A stretch of 64,000 nt of DNA from Asanoa sp. WMMD1127 (GTDB lineage Bacteria > Actinomycetota > Actinomycetes > Mycobacteriales > Micromonosporaceae), in the NCBI RefSeq assembly GCF_029626225.1, contig NZ_JARUBP010000001.1, positions 1,922,001-1,986,000 on the forward strand. Reading direction: 5' to 3'. Position 1 is the first letter of the stretch. Every line of letters starts with the position of its first letter. The position numbers and the translations under genes are program-made. The notes beneath the pieces are model-generated. The model worked only from the letters and a program-made list of their open reading frames with translations. It had not been told where the DNA came from and ran no database searches. Below, piece after piece: positions 57,541-64,000 of this stretch.

Positions 57541-59144
57541 TGACGCCGTACGACGTCATCGTCGTCGGTGGTGGCCACAACGGGCTGGTGGCCGCCGGTT
57601 ATCTGGCCCGCGCCGGCCGCCGCGTGCTGGTGCTCGAACGCCGTGAGACGGTCGGCGGCGCAGCGGTCTCGGAGCACCCGTTCGGCCCGGACTTCACCGT
57701 CACCAGCCTGTCCTATGTGGTCAGCCTGCTGCCCGCCGACATGGTGCGCGACCTGCGGCTGGTCGAGCACGGTTACCACGTCTACCCGCAGGGGCCCTAC
57801 TTCGCGCCGCGCGCCGACGGCCGCCACCTGCGGCTGCCGGACGACCCCGCCGAGCGGCGCCGGCAGATCGCGACGTTCTCGGCCCGCGACGCCGACGCGT
57901 ACGAACGCTGGGAGTCCTGGCTGTCGCACCTCGGTCGACTGGTCGGTCCGCTGCTGCACGAGATCCCGCCGAAGCTGGGCTCCAAGCGGCCGCTCGACCT
58001 CGCCGCGCAGGCCGGGCTGGCCGGCCGGCTGCGCCGTGTCGACGTGCGGGCCGCCGTCGACCTGACCCGGCTGTTCACGGCCAGCATCGCCGACCTGGTC
58101 GAGGACCGGTTCGAGTCCGACGCGATGCGCGGCCTGCTCAGCGTCTCGGGCGTGATCGGCACCTGGGCCGGCCCGCGCAGCGCCGGCACCGGCTTCGTCA
58201 CCCTGCACCACCACCTCGACCAGACCGGCGGGCAGCAGGCCGGCTGGGGTTTCCCGCGCGGCGGCATGGGCGGTGTCACGGCGGCGATGGCGGCCGCCGC
58301 CCGCGCGTTCGGCGCCGAGATCCGGACCGGGTCGGCGGTCGCCCGCATCGACACCCGCGACGGCGCGGTGCGCGGCGTGACCCTGGCCGACGGCACCGAG
58401 CTGCGGGCGTCGACCGTGATCACCACCGCCCACCCGCGGATCTCGTTCCTCGAGCTGCTCGACCGCGCGGAGCTGCCGGCCGACTTCGTCGCCGACATCG
58501 AGGGCTGGCGCAGCCGGTCGGGCACGGTGAAGGTCAACTTCGCCGTCGACCGGTTGCCGACCTTCGCCAGCCACCCGGACTACGCGCCCGATGTGCACGG
58601 CGGCACGATCGTGCTGGCGGACTCGCTCGACGACATCGAGGGCGCCTACCAGGAGGCGGTCGCCGGCCGCCCGGCCACGCTGCCGTTCGCGGACGTGTGC
58701 ATCCCGTCGGTCTTCGACCCGACGCTGGCGCCCGAGGGCCAGCACGTGGTCAGCGCGTTCACCCAGTGGGTGCCGCACACCTATGCCGGGGCGCCGCACA
58801 CCGCCGAGCTCGACGCCTACGCCGACCGGTTGGTCGCCCGCCTGGAAACCGTGGCGCCGGGCTTCACCGACTCGGTCATCGGCCGCCAGGTCATCGGTCC
58901 ACACACGATGGAGCACGAGTACGGCCTGGTCGGCGGCAACATCTTCCACGGCGAGCTGACACCGGGGCAGATGTTCCACGGTCGCCCGGCCGCCGGGTAC
59001 GCCGACCTGCGTACCCCCATCCGTGGTCTCTATCAGGCCGGCAGCGCGACCCACGGCGGCGGCGGGGTCACCGGCATCCCGGGCCGCAACGTGGTCCGGC
59101 AGATCATGCGGGACCGACGCCGCGGCCGTGGCGTGGCATCCTGA
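57540..59144 (+). CDS. FAD-dependent phytoene-desaturase-like oxidoreductase
   Basis: 534 aa, start TGATG overlap. FAD dinucleotide-binding motif VIVVGGGHNGLVAAGYLARAGRRVLVLERRE (in parts), NAD(P)-like middle domain, and a C-terminal GLYQAGSATHGGGGVTGIPGRNVVRQIM where the FAD is completed. Belongs to the CrtI/NAD(P)/FAD oxidoreductase superfamily, also annotated as beta-carotene ketolase-like. No crtB or other carotenoid gene is in the window. Its coupling to the upstream reductase suggests joint redox work. Substrate unknown. Confidence 0.9.
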   Translation: MTPYDVIVVGGGHNGLVAAGYLARAGRRVLVLERRETVGGAAVSEHPFGPDFTVTSLSYVVSLLPADMVRDLRLVEHGYHVYPQGPYFAPRADGRHLRLPDDPAERRRQIATFSARDADAYERWESWLSHLGRLVGPLLHEIPPKLGSKRPLDLAAQAGLAGRLRRVDVRAAVDLTRLFTASIADLVEDRFESDAMRGLLSVSGVIGTWAGPRSAGTGFVTLHHHLDQTGGQQAGWGFPRGGMGGVTAAMAAAARAFGAEIRTGSAVARIDTRDGAVRGVTLADGTELRASTVITTAHPRISFLELLDRAELPADFVADIEGWRSRSGTVKVNFAVDRLPTFASHPDYAPDVHGGTIVLADSLDDIEGAYQEAVAGRPATLPFADVCIPSVFDPTLAPEGQHVVSAFTQWVPHTYAGAPHTAELDAYADRLVARLETVAPGFTDSVIGRQVIGPHTMEHEYGLVGGNIFHGELTPGQMFHGRPAAGYADLRTPIRGLYQAGSATHGGGGVTGIPGRNVVRQIMRDRRRGRGVAS

Positions 59145-59149
59145 AGGGC

Positions 59150-59875
59150 ATGTCCGCAGAGCCCTCCGGCCCTTCCGTCGTCGCGTTCGGCGCCGGCGAC
59201 GACCCGGCCGACCGCTCGGGGCGACCGGGCGACCGTCTTCTCCGCATCGCCCGTGACTGGCGGGTATCCGCCGGCGTCGCGACCCTGGCCGCGGGGGCCG
59301 CGTGCGTGTCGCTGTTCGCGTCGTGGTTCGGGGTCGTGCTGCCGCTGGGCGAGCCCGACCCCACCACGGGCAACCAGTCCGACCGCCTCACGTTGTTCCA
59401 CCTCGGTGACCTCGGCCCGCTGGCCACCGCCTACCTGCTGTGTCTGGTGGCGCTGACCGTCACGACCGTGCTCACGCTGTTCGGCCCGCCCGCGGCCCGC
59501 CGGGCCCTGCGACTGGGCGGGCTGGCCCTGACGGGCGCGTCGCTCGCGATCCTGGTGGCCCTGGTGGGCACCATCGACAACTACATCCGGCGCAGCTTCT
59601 TCTTCCTCTTCGAGGTCGAATACGACGTCGACAGCCGCGCCGGCCTGACGGTCGCGTTCCTCGCCGTGCTGCTGGCCGGACTCGCGCTCTTCCTCGCCGG
59701 CCGCACCCCGCATCACCCGGCCGGCGAGACCCCCGTCGCGTGGGGCTGGCAGCCGCCGCGCCAGCCGCACGACGAGACCGCCGCCGAAGTCGCCGCCGCG
59801 GCGCCGCTCGACCTCAGCGTGCAGCCGGCCCGCCCGTTCGCCCGGCCCGAGAGCGACGACGGCCGCGGTCGCTGA
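59150..59875 (+). CDS. Uncharacterised four-TM membrane protein
   Basis: 241 aa from the ATG at 59150. The disordered N-tail (about 1-38) precedes TM1 (about 41-62), TM2 (about 89-108), TM3 (about 122-142) and TM4 (about 165-184). A Pro/Ala-rich cytoplasmic tail follows, ending RPESDDGRGR. Residues between TM1 and TM2 (PLGEPDPTTGNQSDRLTLFHLG) face outside. No known domain was recognised. It may be co-transcribed with the FAD oxidoreductase 5 bp upstream. The serS promoter lies after it. Confidence 0.7.
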   Translation: MSAEPSGPSVVAFGAGDDPADRSGRPGDRLLRIARDWRVSAGVATLAAGAACVSLFASWFGVVLPLGEPDPTTGNQSDRLTLFHLGDLGPLATAYLLCLVALTVTTVLTLFGPPAARRALRLGGLALTGASLAILVALVGTIDNYIRRSFFFLFEVEYDVDSRAGLTVAFLAVLLAGLALFLAGRTPHHPAGETPVAWGWQPPRQPHDETAAEVAAAAPLDLSVQPARPFARPESDDGRGR

Positions 59876-59906
59876 TATCCCCGCGACCGCCGACAACCCG
59901 TGCCGG

Positions 59907-59912
59907 TACGCT
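59907..59912 (+). promoter_or_regulatory. -10 element (TACGCT) for serS
   Basis: TACGCT ends 8 nt before the serS GTG at 59921, giving a leaderless arrangement. Confidence 0.5.
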
Positions 59913-59920
59913 GATTTACC

Positions 59921-61186
59921 GTGATTGACCTTCGACTGCTTCGTGACGACCCCGACGTTCTGCGCGCCAGCCAGCGGGCCCGGGGTGAGTCCGAATCCGT
60001 CGTCGACGACCTGATCGCGGCCGACGAGGGCCGGCGGGCCGCCGTGCAGCGCTTCGAGGGCCTGCGGGCCGAGCAGAAGCAGCTCGGCAAGCAGATGCCA
60101 CGCGCGACCGGCGCCGAAAAGGAAGCGTTGCTGGCCCGCACCAAGGACCTGTCGGCCGAGGTCAAGGCGGCCGAGGCAGCGGTCACCGAGGCCGAGGGCG
60201 GGCTGCGCGCGGCCCAGCTGCGGATCTCCAACGTGGTCGAGAGCGGCGCGCCCGCAGGCGGCGAAGACGACTACGTCGTGCTGCGCGAGGTGGGCACCAA
60301 GCCCGAGATCGAGTCGCCGCGCGACCACCTGGAGCTCGGCGAGCTGCTCGGCGCGATCGACGTCGAGCGCGGGGCCAAGGTGTCGGGCAGCCGGTTCTAC
60401 TACCTGACCGGGGTCGGCGCGCTGCTCCAGCTCGGCCTGCTGCAGATGGCCATCGCCCAGGCGGTCGAATACGGGCTGACCCCGTCGATCGTGCCGGCGC
60501 TGGTCAAGCCCGAGGCGATGGAGGGCACCGGCTTCCTCGGGGCGCACGCGAGCGAGGTCTACCGGCTCGAGGCCGACGACCTCTACCTGGTCGGCACGAG
60601 CGAGGTGCCGCTGGCCGCCTACCACAGCAACGAGATCCTCGACCTCGGCGAGCCGGTCCGCTACGCCGGCTGGTCGAGCTGCTTCCGCCGGGAGGCCGGC
60701 TCCTACGGCCGCGACGTGCGGGGCATCATCCGCGTGCACCAGTTCGACAAGGTCGAGATGTTCTCCTACTGCCGGCCCGAGCAGGCGCACGACGAGCACC
60801 TGCGGCTGCTGGCCTGGGAAGAGGAGATGCTGGCCAAGGTCGAGGTGCCCTACCGGGTGATCGACACGGCGGCCGGCGACCTGGGCAGCAGCGCGGCGCG
60901 CAAATACGACTGCGAGGCGTGGGTGCCGTCGCAGGGGCGCTACCGCGAGGTGACCTCGACGTCCAACTGCACGACGTTCCAGGCCCGGCGGCTCAACATC
61001 CGCTACCGCGACGAGGCCGGCAAGCCGCAGATCGCCGCGACGCTCAACGGCACCCTGGCGACCACCCGATGGATCGTGCCGATCCTGGAAAACCACCAGC
61101 GGCCCGACGGCTCGGTCGCGGTGCCCAAGGCGTTGCAGCCCTACCTGGGCGGTCGCGACGTGCTGGAGCCCGTGAAGAGGTCCTGA
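59921..61186 (+). CDS. serS: Seryl-tRNA synthetase
   Basis: 421 aa, GTG start. The N-terminal long coiled-coil arm (about 30-100) grips the tRNA extra arm. Class II catalytic core: motif 1 region (about 170-200), motif 2 [35 protein letters not shown] (in parts), [14 protein letters not shown], and motif 3 [23 protein letters not shown] (in parts). It charges tRNA-Ser and tRNA-Sec. Housekeeping gene. The position before two HAD genes and bpa is a recurrent actinobacterial neighbourhood. Confidence 0.97.
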   Translation: MIDLRLLRDDPDVLRASQRARGESESVVDDLIAADEGRRAAVQRFEGLRAEQKQLGKQMPRATGAEKEALLARTKDLSAEVKAAEAAVTEAEGGLRAAQLRISNVVESGAPAGGEDDYVVLREVGTKPEIESPRDHLELGELLGAIDVERGAKVSGSRFYYLTGVGALLQLGLLQMAIAQAVEYGLTPSIVPALVKPEAMEGTGFLGAHASEVYRLEADDLYLVGTSEVPLAAYHSNEILDLGEPVRYAGWSSCFRREAGSYGRDVRGIIRVHQFDKVEMFSYCRPEQAHDEHLRLLAWEEEMLAKVEVPYRVIDTAAGDLGSSAARKYDCEAWVPSQGRYREVTSTSNCTTFQARRLNIRYRDEAGKPQIAATLNGTLATTRWIVPILENHQRPDGSVAVPKALQPYLGGRDVLEPVKRS

Positions 61187-61326
61187 CCGCACTGAGTGTC
61201 GGCAGCCCGGTTGCGACGATTTCTCCCGAACGTCATGGCTGGGCTACCCAGTGCGAGGTACGGTTGCTGCCCGGCCGCTCGCGGCTCGCTCCCGGCAGCC
61301 GATGCGGGTCGGGGCGAGGAGGAGCC

Positions 61327-62148
61327 ATGCCCCGACCGGGCCTGCCGAAACTGGTCGCCACCGACCTCGACGGCACGATCGTGCACACCGACGACACCGT
61401 GTCCGCCTACACCCATGAGGTCCTCGACCGGGTGCGCGCCGCCGGTATCCCGATCGTCGGCGCCACTGGGCGTGGCCCGCGACTGGCCGAACTGACCCGC
61501 AACGACATCCGCGACGCCGACTTCCTCGTGATGGCCAACGGCGGCCGGGTCGTCGACCAGACCGACCCGCTCGACCCGATCGTGCTGCGCGACGCGCGCC
61601 TGTCGGGCCGGGTGCTCGCGTCGGTGATCGCCGAGCTCGAGTCCGCGGTCGGGCCGCTGACCGTGATGGTGGAGGCGCTCGACGGGCACGACGACCCGCT
61701 GTGGGGCGACCCCGATCCGTCCTGGCGCTATCCCGACCGGTTCGAGGCCCGCACACGCGACGAGTGCTTCGCCGGCGACGTGATCAAGGCGTTCGCCCGG
61801 GCGCCCGGGCACGACGTCGACGAGCTGCTGGCCGCCGCCGCCCGGATCGTGTCGCCGACGGTCGCCACCGTCACGCAGGCCGGGCTGGGGTTCATCGAGA
61901 TCCTTCCGCCCGGGGTCGACAAGGCGACCGGGCTGGCGGTGGTCACCGAGGCGATCGGCGTCGACCCCGGCGACGTGCTGGTCTTCGGTGACATGCCCAA
62001 CGACCTCGGCATGTTCGCGTGGGCCGGCTGGGGGCGGGTGGCCGTGGCCAACGCGCACCCGCTGGTCCGGGCCGCGGCCGACGAGGTGACCCTGAGCAAC
62101 GACGAGGACGGTGTGGCGATTTACCTCGACCGGCTACTGTCGCGATGA
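61327..62148 (+). CDS. Cof-type HAD hydrolase 1
   Basis: 273 aa from the ATG at 61327, with GGAGG 4 nt upstream. HAD motifs: I LVATDLDGTIVHTDD (catalytic Asp pair), II GATGRGPRL, III with VDKATGLAVV Lys, and IV FGDMPNDLGMFAWAG. Type II (C2) cap between motifs. Cytoplasmic phosphatase of sugar phosphates, FMN or similar. It overlaps the next HAD gene by ATGA, so the pair is coupled. The 140-bp gap upstream shows only a TACGGT hexamer (61280-61285) as possible -10. Confidence 0.92.
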   Translation: MPRPGLPKLVATDLDGTIVHTDDTVSAYTHEVLDRVRAAGIPIVGATGRGPRLAELTRNDIRDADFLVMANGGRVVDQTDPLDPIVLRDARLSGRVLASVIAELESAVGPLTVMVEALDGHDDPLWGDPDPSWRYPDRFEARTRDECFAGDVIKAFARAPGHDVDELLAAAARIVSPTVATVTQAGLGFIEILPPGVDKATGLAVVTEAIGVDPGDVLVFGDMPNDLGMFAWAGWGRVAVANAHPLVRAAADEVTLSNDEDGVAIYLDRLLSR

Positions 62149-62939
62149 TGTTGATCGCCACGGACCTCGACGGAACCCTCCTCCGCGCCGACAAGACGAT
62201 CAGTGCCCGCACCTCCGCCGCGCTGGAGCGGGCGGCCGCCGCCGACCTGCCGGTGGTGCTGGTGACCGGCCGGCCGATCCGCTGGCTCAAGCTGGTCTAC
62301 GAGCAGCTGGCCACGCCGCTGCCGGCCGTCTGCGCCAACGGGGCCGTGGTCTACGACCCGCACCGTGACCAGGTGTTGCGGGCCAACCCGATGGCGCCGG
62401 AGGCGCTCGCGGAGATCGCCCGCCGGCTCGCCGACGAGGTGCCCGAGGCGGTGCTGGCGGTCGAGATCATGGACGGCCGGGAGATGCGGCACCACATCGA
62501 CTACCCGATGCAGTGGGACACCCCGCACGGCGGCGTCGAGGCCGTCGAGGCGGTGGCCGAGCTCCTGCGGGAGCCCGCGGTCAAGCTGCTCGTGCGGGCC
62601 GGCGAGCGGGATCCCGACGAGTTCACGGCCCGGGTGGGCAAGGCCCTGGCCGGCGTGGCCGAGGCGACCCACTCCTCGACGTCGGGCCTGGTCGAGGTGT
62701 CCGCGTCCGGCGTCACCAAGGCCGCCGGGCTGGCCTGGTACTGCGCGCGGCTCGGCGTGCCGGCCGCCGACGTGACCGCGTTCGGCGACATGCCCAACGA
62801 CGTGCCGATGCTGGCCTGGGCCGGGCGCGCGATCGCCGTGGGCAACGCCCACCCGGCCGTCAAGGAGATCGCCGACGAGGTCGTGGCCACCAACGAGGAC
62901 GACGGCGTGGCGACCTATCTGGAGAAGGTGCTCGCCTAG
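62145..62939 (+). CDS. Cof-type HAD hydrolase 2
   Basis: 264 aa, ATGA overlap with HAD 1 (or the ATG at 62148). Motif I MLIATDLDGTLLRADKT, II LVTGRPIRW, III TKAAGLAWY Lys, and IV FGDMPNDVPMLAWAG. C2 cap domain in between. A paralogue of the neighbour with matching motif spacing but a different cap, so substrates probably differ. The stop overlaps the convergent bpa stop by 3 bp. Confidence 0.92.
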   Translation: MMLIATDLDGTLLRADKTISARTSAALERAAAADLPVVLVTGRPIRWLKLVYEQLATPLPAVCANGAVVYDPHRDQVLRANPMAPEALAEIARRLADEVPEAVLAVEIMDGREMRHHIDYPMQWDTPHGGVEAVEAVAELLREPAVKLLVRAGERDPDEFTARVGKALAGVAEATHSSTSGLVEVSASGVTKAAGLAWYCARLGVPAADVTAFGDMPNDVPMLAWAGRAIAVGNAHPAVKEIADEVVATNEDDGVATYLEKVLA

Positions 62940-63526
62940 AGGTATTGGCCGGTGCCGCGACCTTCGGTGCCGGGCTGCGGCGCCCCCGGAATGCCCGGGA
63001 TGACCCCCGGGACGGCGCCGGGTGGCAGCGCCGGGCGGCTACCGCCGCGCATCTGCTCGAGCTGCATGCGGGCGGCCATCTGCTGGGCCACCAGGGCGGC
63101 CTGGATGCCGTGGAACAGGCCCTCCAGCCAGCCGACCAGCTGGGCCTGTGCGACCCGCAGCTCGCCCTCGCTCGGCGTGGATGTCTCGCTGAACGGCAGC
63201 GACAGCCGCTCGAGCTCGTCGCGCAGCTCCGGCGAGAGCCCGTCTTCCAGCTCGACGATCGACCGCTGGTGGATGTCGCGCAGGCGGGCGCGGCTGGCCT
63301 CGTCGAGCGGGGCCGCGCGTACCTCTTCCAGCAGTTGCTTGATCATGCTGCCGATCCGCATGACCTTGGCCGGTTGCTCGATCTGGCGGCCCGGGTCTTC
63401 CTCGCCGCCGTCGGCGTCGGTGTCGACGGTGCCGACCGGCCGGCCGTCCGGCCCGACCACCACCACGGTGCCCGACCGACGGTTGGGTTCGGCCTGCTCG
63501 TCCGGCGCTCCTGGGGTCTCGGTCAT
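62936..63526 (-). CDS. bpa: Bacterial proteasome activator (Bpa/PafE family)
   Basis: 196 aa from the ATG at 63526. The N-tail is acidic and disordered (about 1-50). A helical core (about 50-160) includes VMRIGSMIKQLLEEVRAAPLDE and QLVGWLEGLFHGIQAALVAQQMAARMQLEQM (in parts). The Pro/Gly-rich tail ends with GQYL, the HbYX-like motif that docks into the 20S proteasome and opens its gate. In M. tuberculosis the orthologue forms a dodecameric ring and drives ATP-independent degradation of damaged proteins. No proteasome subunit genes are in the window. Confidence 0.95.
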   Translation of the reverse strand: MTETPGAPDEQAEPNRRSGTVVVVGPDGRPVGTVDTDADGGEEDPGRQIEQPAKVMRIGSMIKQLLEEVRAAPLDEASRARLRDIHQRSIVELEDGLSPELRDELERLSLPFSETSTPSEGELRVAQAQLVGWLEGLFHGIQAALVAQQMAARMQLEQMRGGSRPALPPGAVPGVIPGIPGAPQPGTEGRGTGQYL

Positions 63527-63578
63527 GACTCCATCTTTCCCCAACGCCCGCCGGGTGTGCTCCCCGGACCCGGCAAGC

Positions 63579-63584
63579 TAGCGT
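63579..63584 (+). promoter_or_regulatory. -10 element (TAGCGT) for the alpha/beta hydrolase
   Basis: TAGCGT ends 7 nt before the ATG at 63592, giving a leaderless arrangement. It lies in the 65-bp gap between divergent bpa and the hydrolase. Confidence 0.5.
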
Positions 63585-63591
63585 TCCGCGC

Positions 63592-64000
63592 ATGCCCACA
63601 GGCCGACCGGACCCCCGCGACGTGCTCGTTCTCCCCGCCGCGCCACCGGACGCGGTGGTCCGCTACGGGGCGGACGCCGACCACGTCGCCGACGTCCGGC
63701 TGCCCTCGGCCGGCGCGGGGCCGCTGGTGGTGGTGATCCACGGCGGTTTCTGGCGCGCCGAGTACGACCGGGCGCACACCGGTCATCTCGCCGCGGCGCT
63801 GGTCGCGGCGGGCTATCCGGTCGCCCAGCTCGAGTACCGCCGCACGGGTGGGGCCGGCGGCTGGCCGGCGACCTTCGACGACGTCCTGGCCGGGGTGGCC
63901 GCGCTGCCCGGGCTGGTCGCGCTGGCGGCCGCGGACCTGGGCCGGCCGGCGCCGTTGCCCGGGCCACCGCTGCTGGTCGGGCACTCGGCCGGCGGTCACC
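63592..64000 (+). CDS. Alpha/beta hydrolase (esterase-like), truncated at window end
   Basis: At least 136 codons, running off the window with no stop. Oxyanion-hole region LVVVIHGGFWRAEYDRAHTGHLAAAL (HGGFW, in parts), and the nucleophile elbow GHSAGG at the very end of the visible part (Ser in GHSAGGH). The rest of the catalytic triad (Asp, His) is beyond the window. The HGGFW..GHSAGG pattern fits carboxylesterase/kynurenine-formamidase-like hydrolases. No signal peptide. Confidence 0.85.
   Translation, partial: MPTGRPDPRDVLVLPAAPPDAVVRYGADADHVADVRLPSAGAGPLVVVIHGGFWRAEYDRAHTGHLAAALVAAGYPVAQLEYRRTGGAGGWPATFDDVLAGVAALPGLVALAAADLGRPAPLPGPPLLVGHSAGGH

Noticed and set aside
59990-60230. Low-complexity region suggesting a frameshift in serS
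   Set aside because: It is the expected Ala/Glu/Lys-rich coiled-coil arm of seryl-tRNA synthetase, in frame throughout.
61187-61326. tRNA or small RNA after serS
   Set aside because: No cloverleaf arms or TTCGA-type T loop found in either strand. Only a possible -10.
1-64000. Prophage, IS element, integrase or defence island
   Set aside because: No transposase, integrase, terminase, Cas or restriction genes seen. The only defence-like items are VapBC and a NERD-like gene.

Overview
The window is very GC-rich (about 70 percent by eye, not computed), densely coded, and rich in GTG/TTG starts and 1-8 bp overlaps between neighbouring genes. It reads as chromosomal DNA from a high-GC actinomycete. 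The lineage is probably Micromonosporaceae (Micromonospora, Actinoplanes or Asanoa type). This is inferred from the gene families (DUF5324- and DUF5926-like proteins, a Bpa-type proteasome activator ending in GQYL, the serS-HAD-HAD-bpa and pheA neighbourhoods) and from an intergenic hairpin repeat of a kind I associate with that family. About twenty genes have a TAnnnT -10 hexamer ending 6-9 nt before the start codon, which implies leaderless transcripts. I found no rRNA, tRNA, IS element, prophage or CRISPR array.

Layout. 0-4.9 kb: secreted SGNH hydrolase with a ricin-type lectin domain, then a leftward response regulator-histidine kinase-lipoprotein set. 5-15.1 kb: thiolase, rhomboid protease, cyclophilin, CorA, aminotransferase, an APH-like protein, a CBS protein, then a divergent MarR / YczE-LLM oxidoreductase locus whose shared promoter carries two copies of a perfect palindrome. 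15.1-22.2 kb: an envelope or lipid block made of a nucleotidyltransferase, a glycerol-1-phosphate-type dehydrogenase, a CDP-alcohol phosphotransferase, a GT4 glycosyltransferase, a DNA glycosylase and an undecaprenyl-phosphate sugar transferase. A mosaic of inverted repeats sits inside it.

22.2-40.4 kb: a LytS/LytTR two-component pair and two SLC5 (acetate-type) symporters with small membrane partners. Between them lie two tandem secreted repeat proteins, a second two-component system with a DUF4173-like membrane protein, an ABC exporter, a flavin reductase-like gene and an ECF sigma factor with a membrane partner. 40.5-48 kb: a UDP-glucuronate decarboxylase-like epimerase, two LCP cell-wall ligase genes (the second apparently starting at ATT), rhodanese, GDPD, a PAS histidine kinase, an RsbW-like ATPase and a DUF5926-like protein.

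48-64 kb: solitary arginine deiminase, a NERD-like protein, a PAS-only protein, an ECF42-type sigma factor with its YCII partner, an ACT protein, a VapBC module with a weak PIN site, pheA, AIM24, a small metallopeptidase, OsmC, an F420/NADP-type reductase, an FAD oxidoreductase, serS, two HAD phosphatases, bpa and a truncated alpha/beta hydrolase. Most genes are core or lineage housekeeping. The most interesting parts are the MarR divergon, the G1P/CDP-alcohol cluster with its repeat mosaic, and the ATT-start LCP gene.
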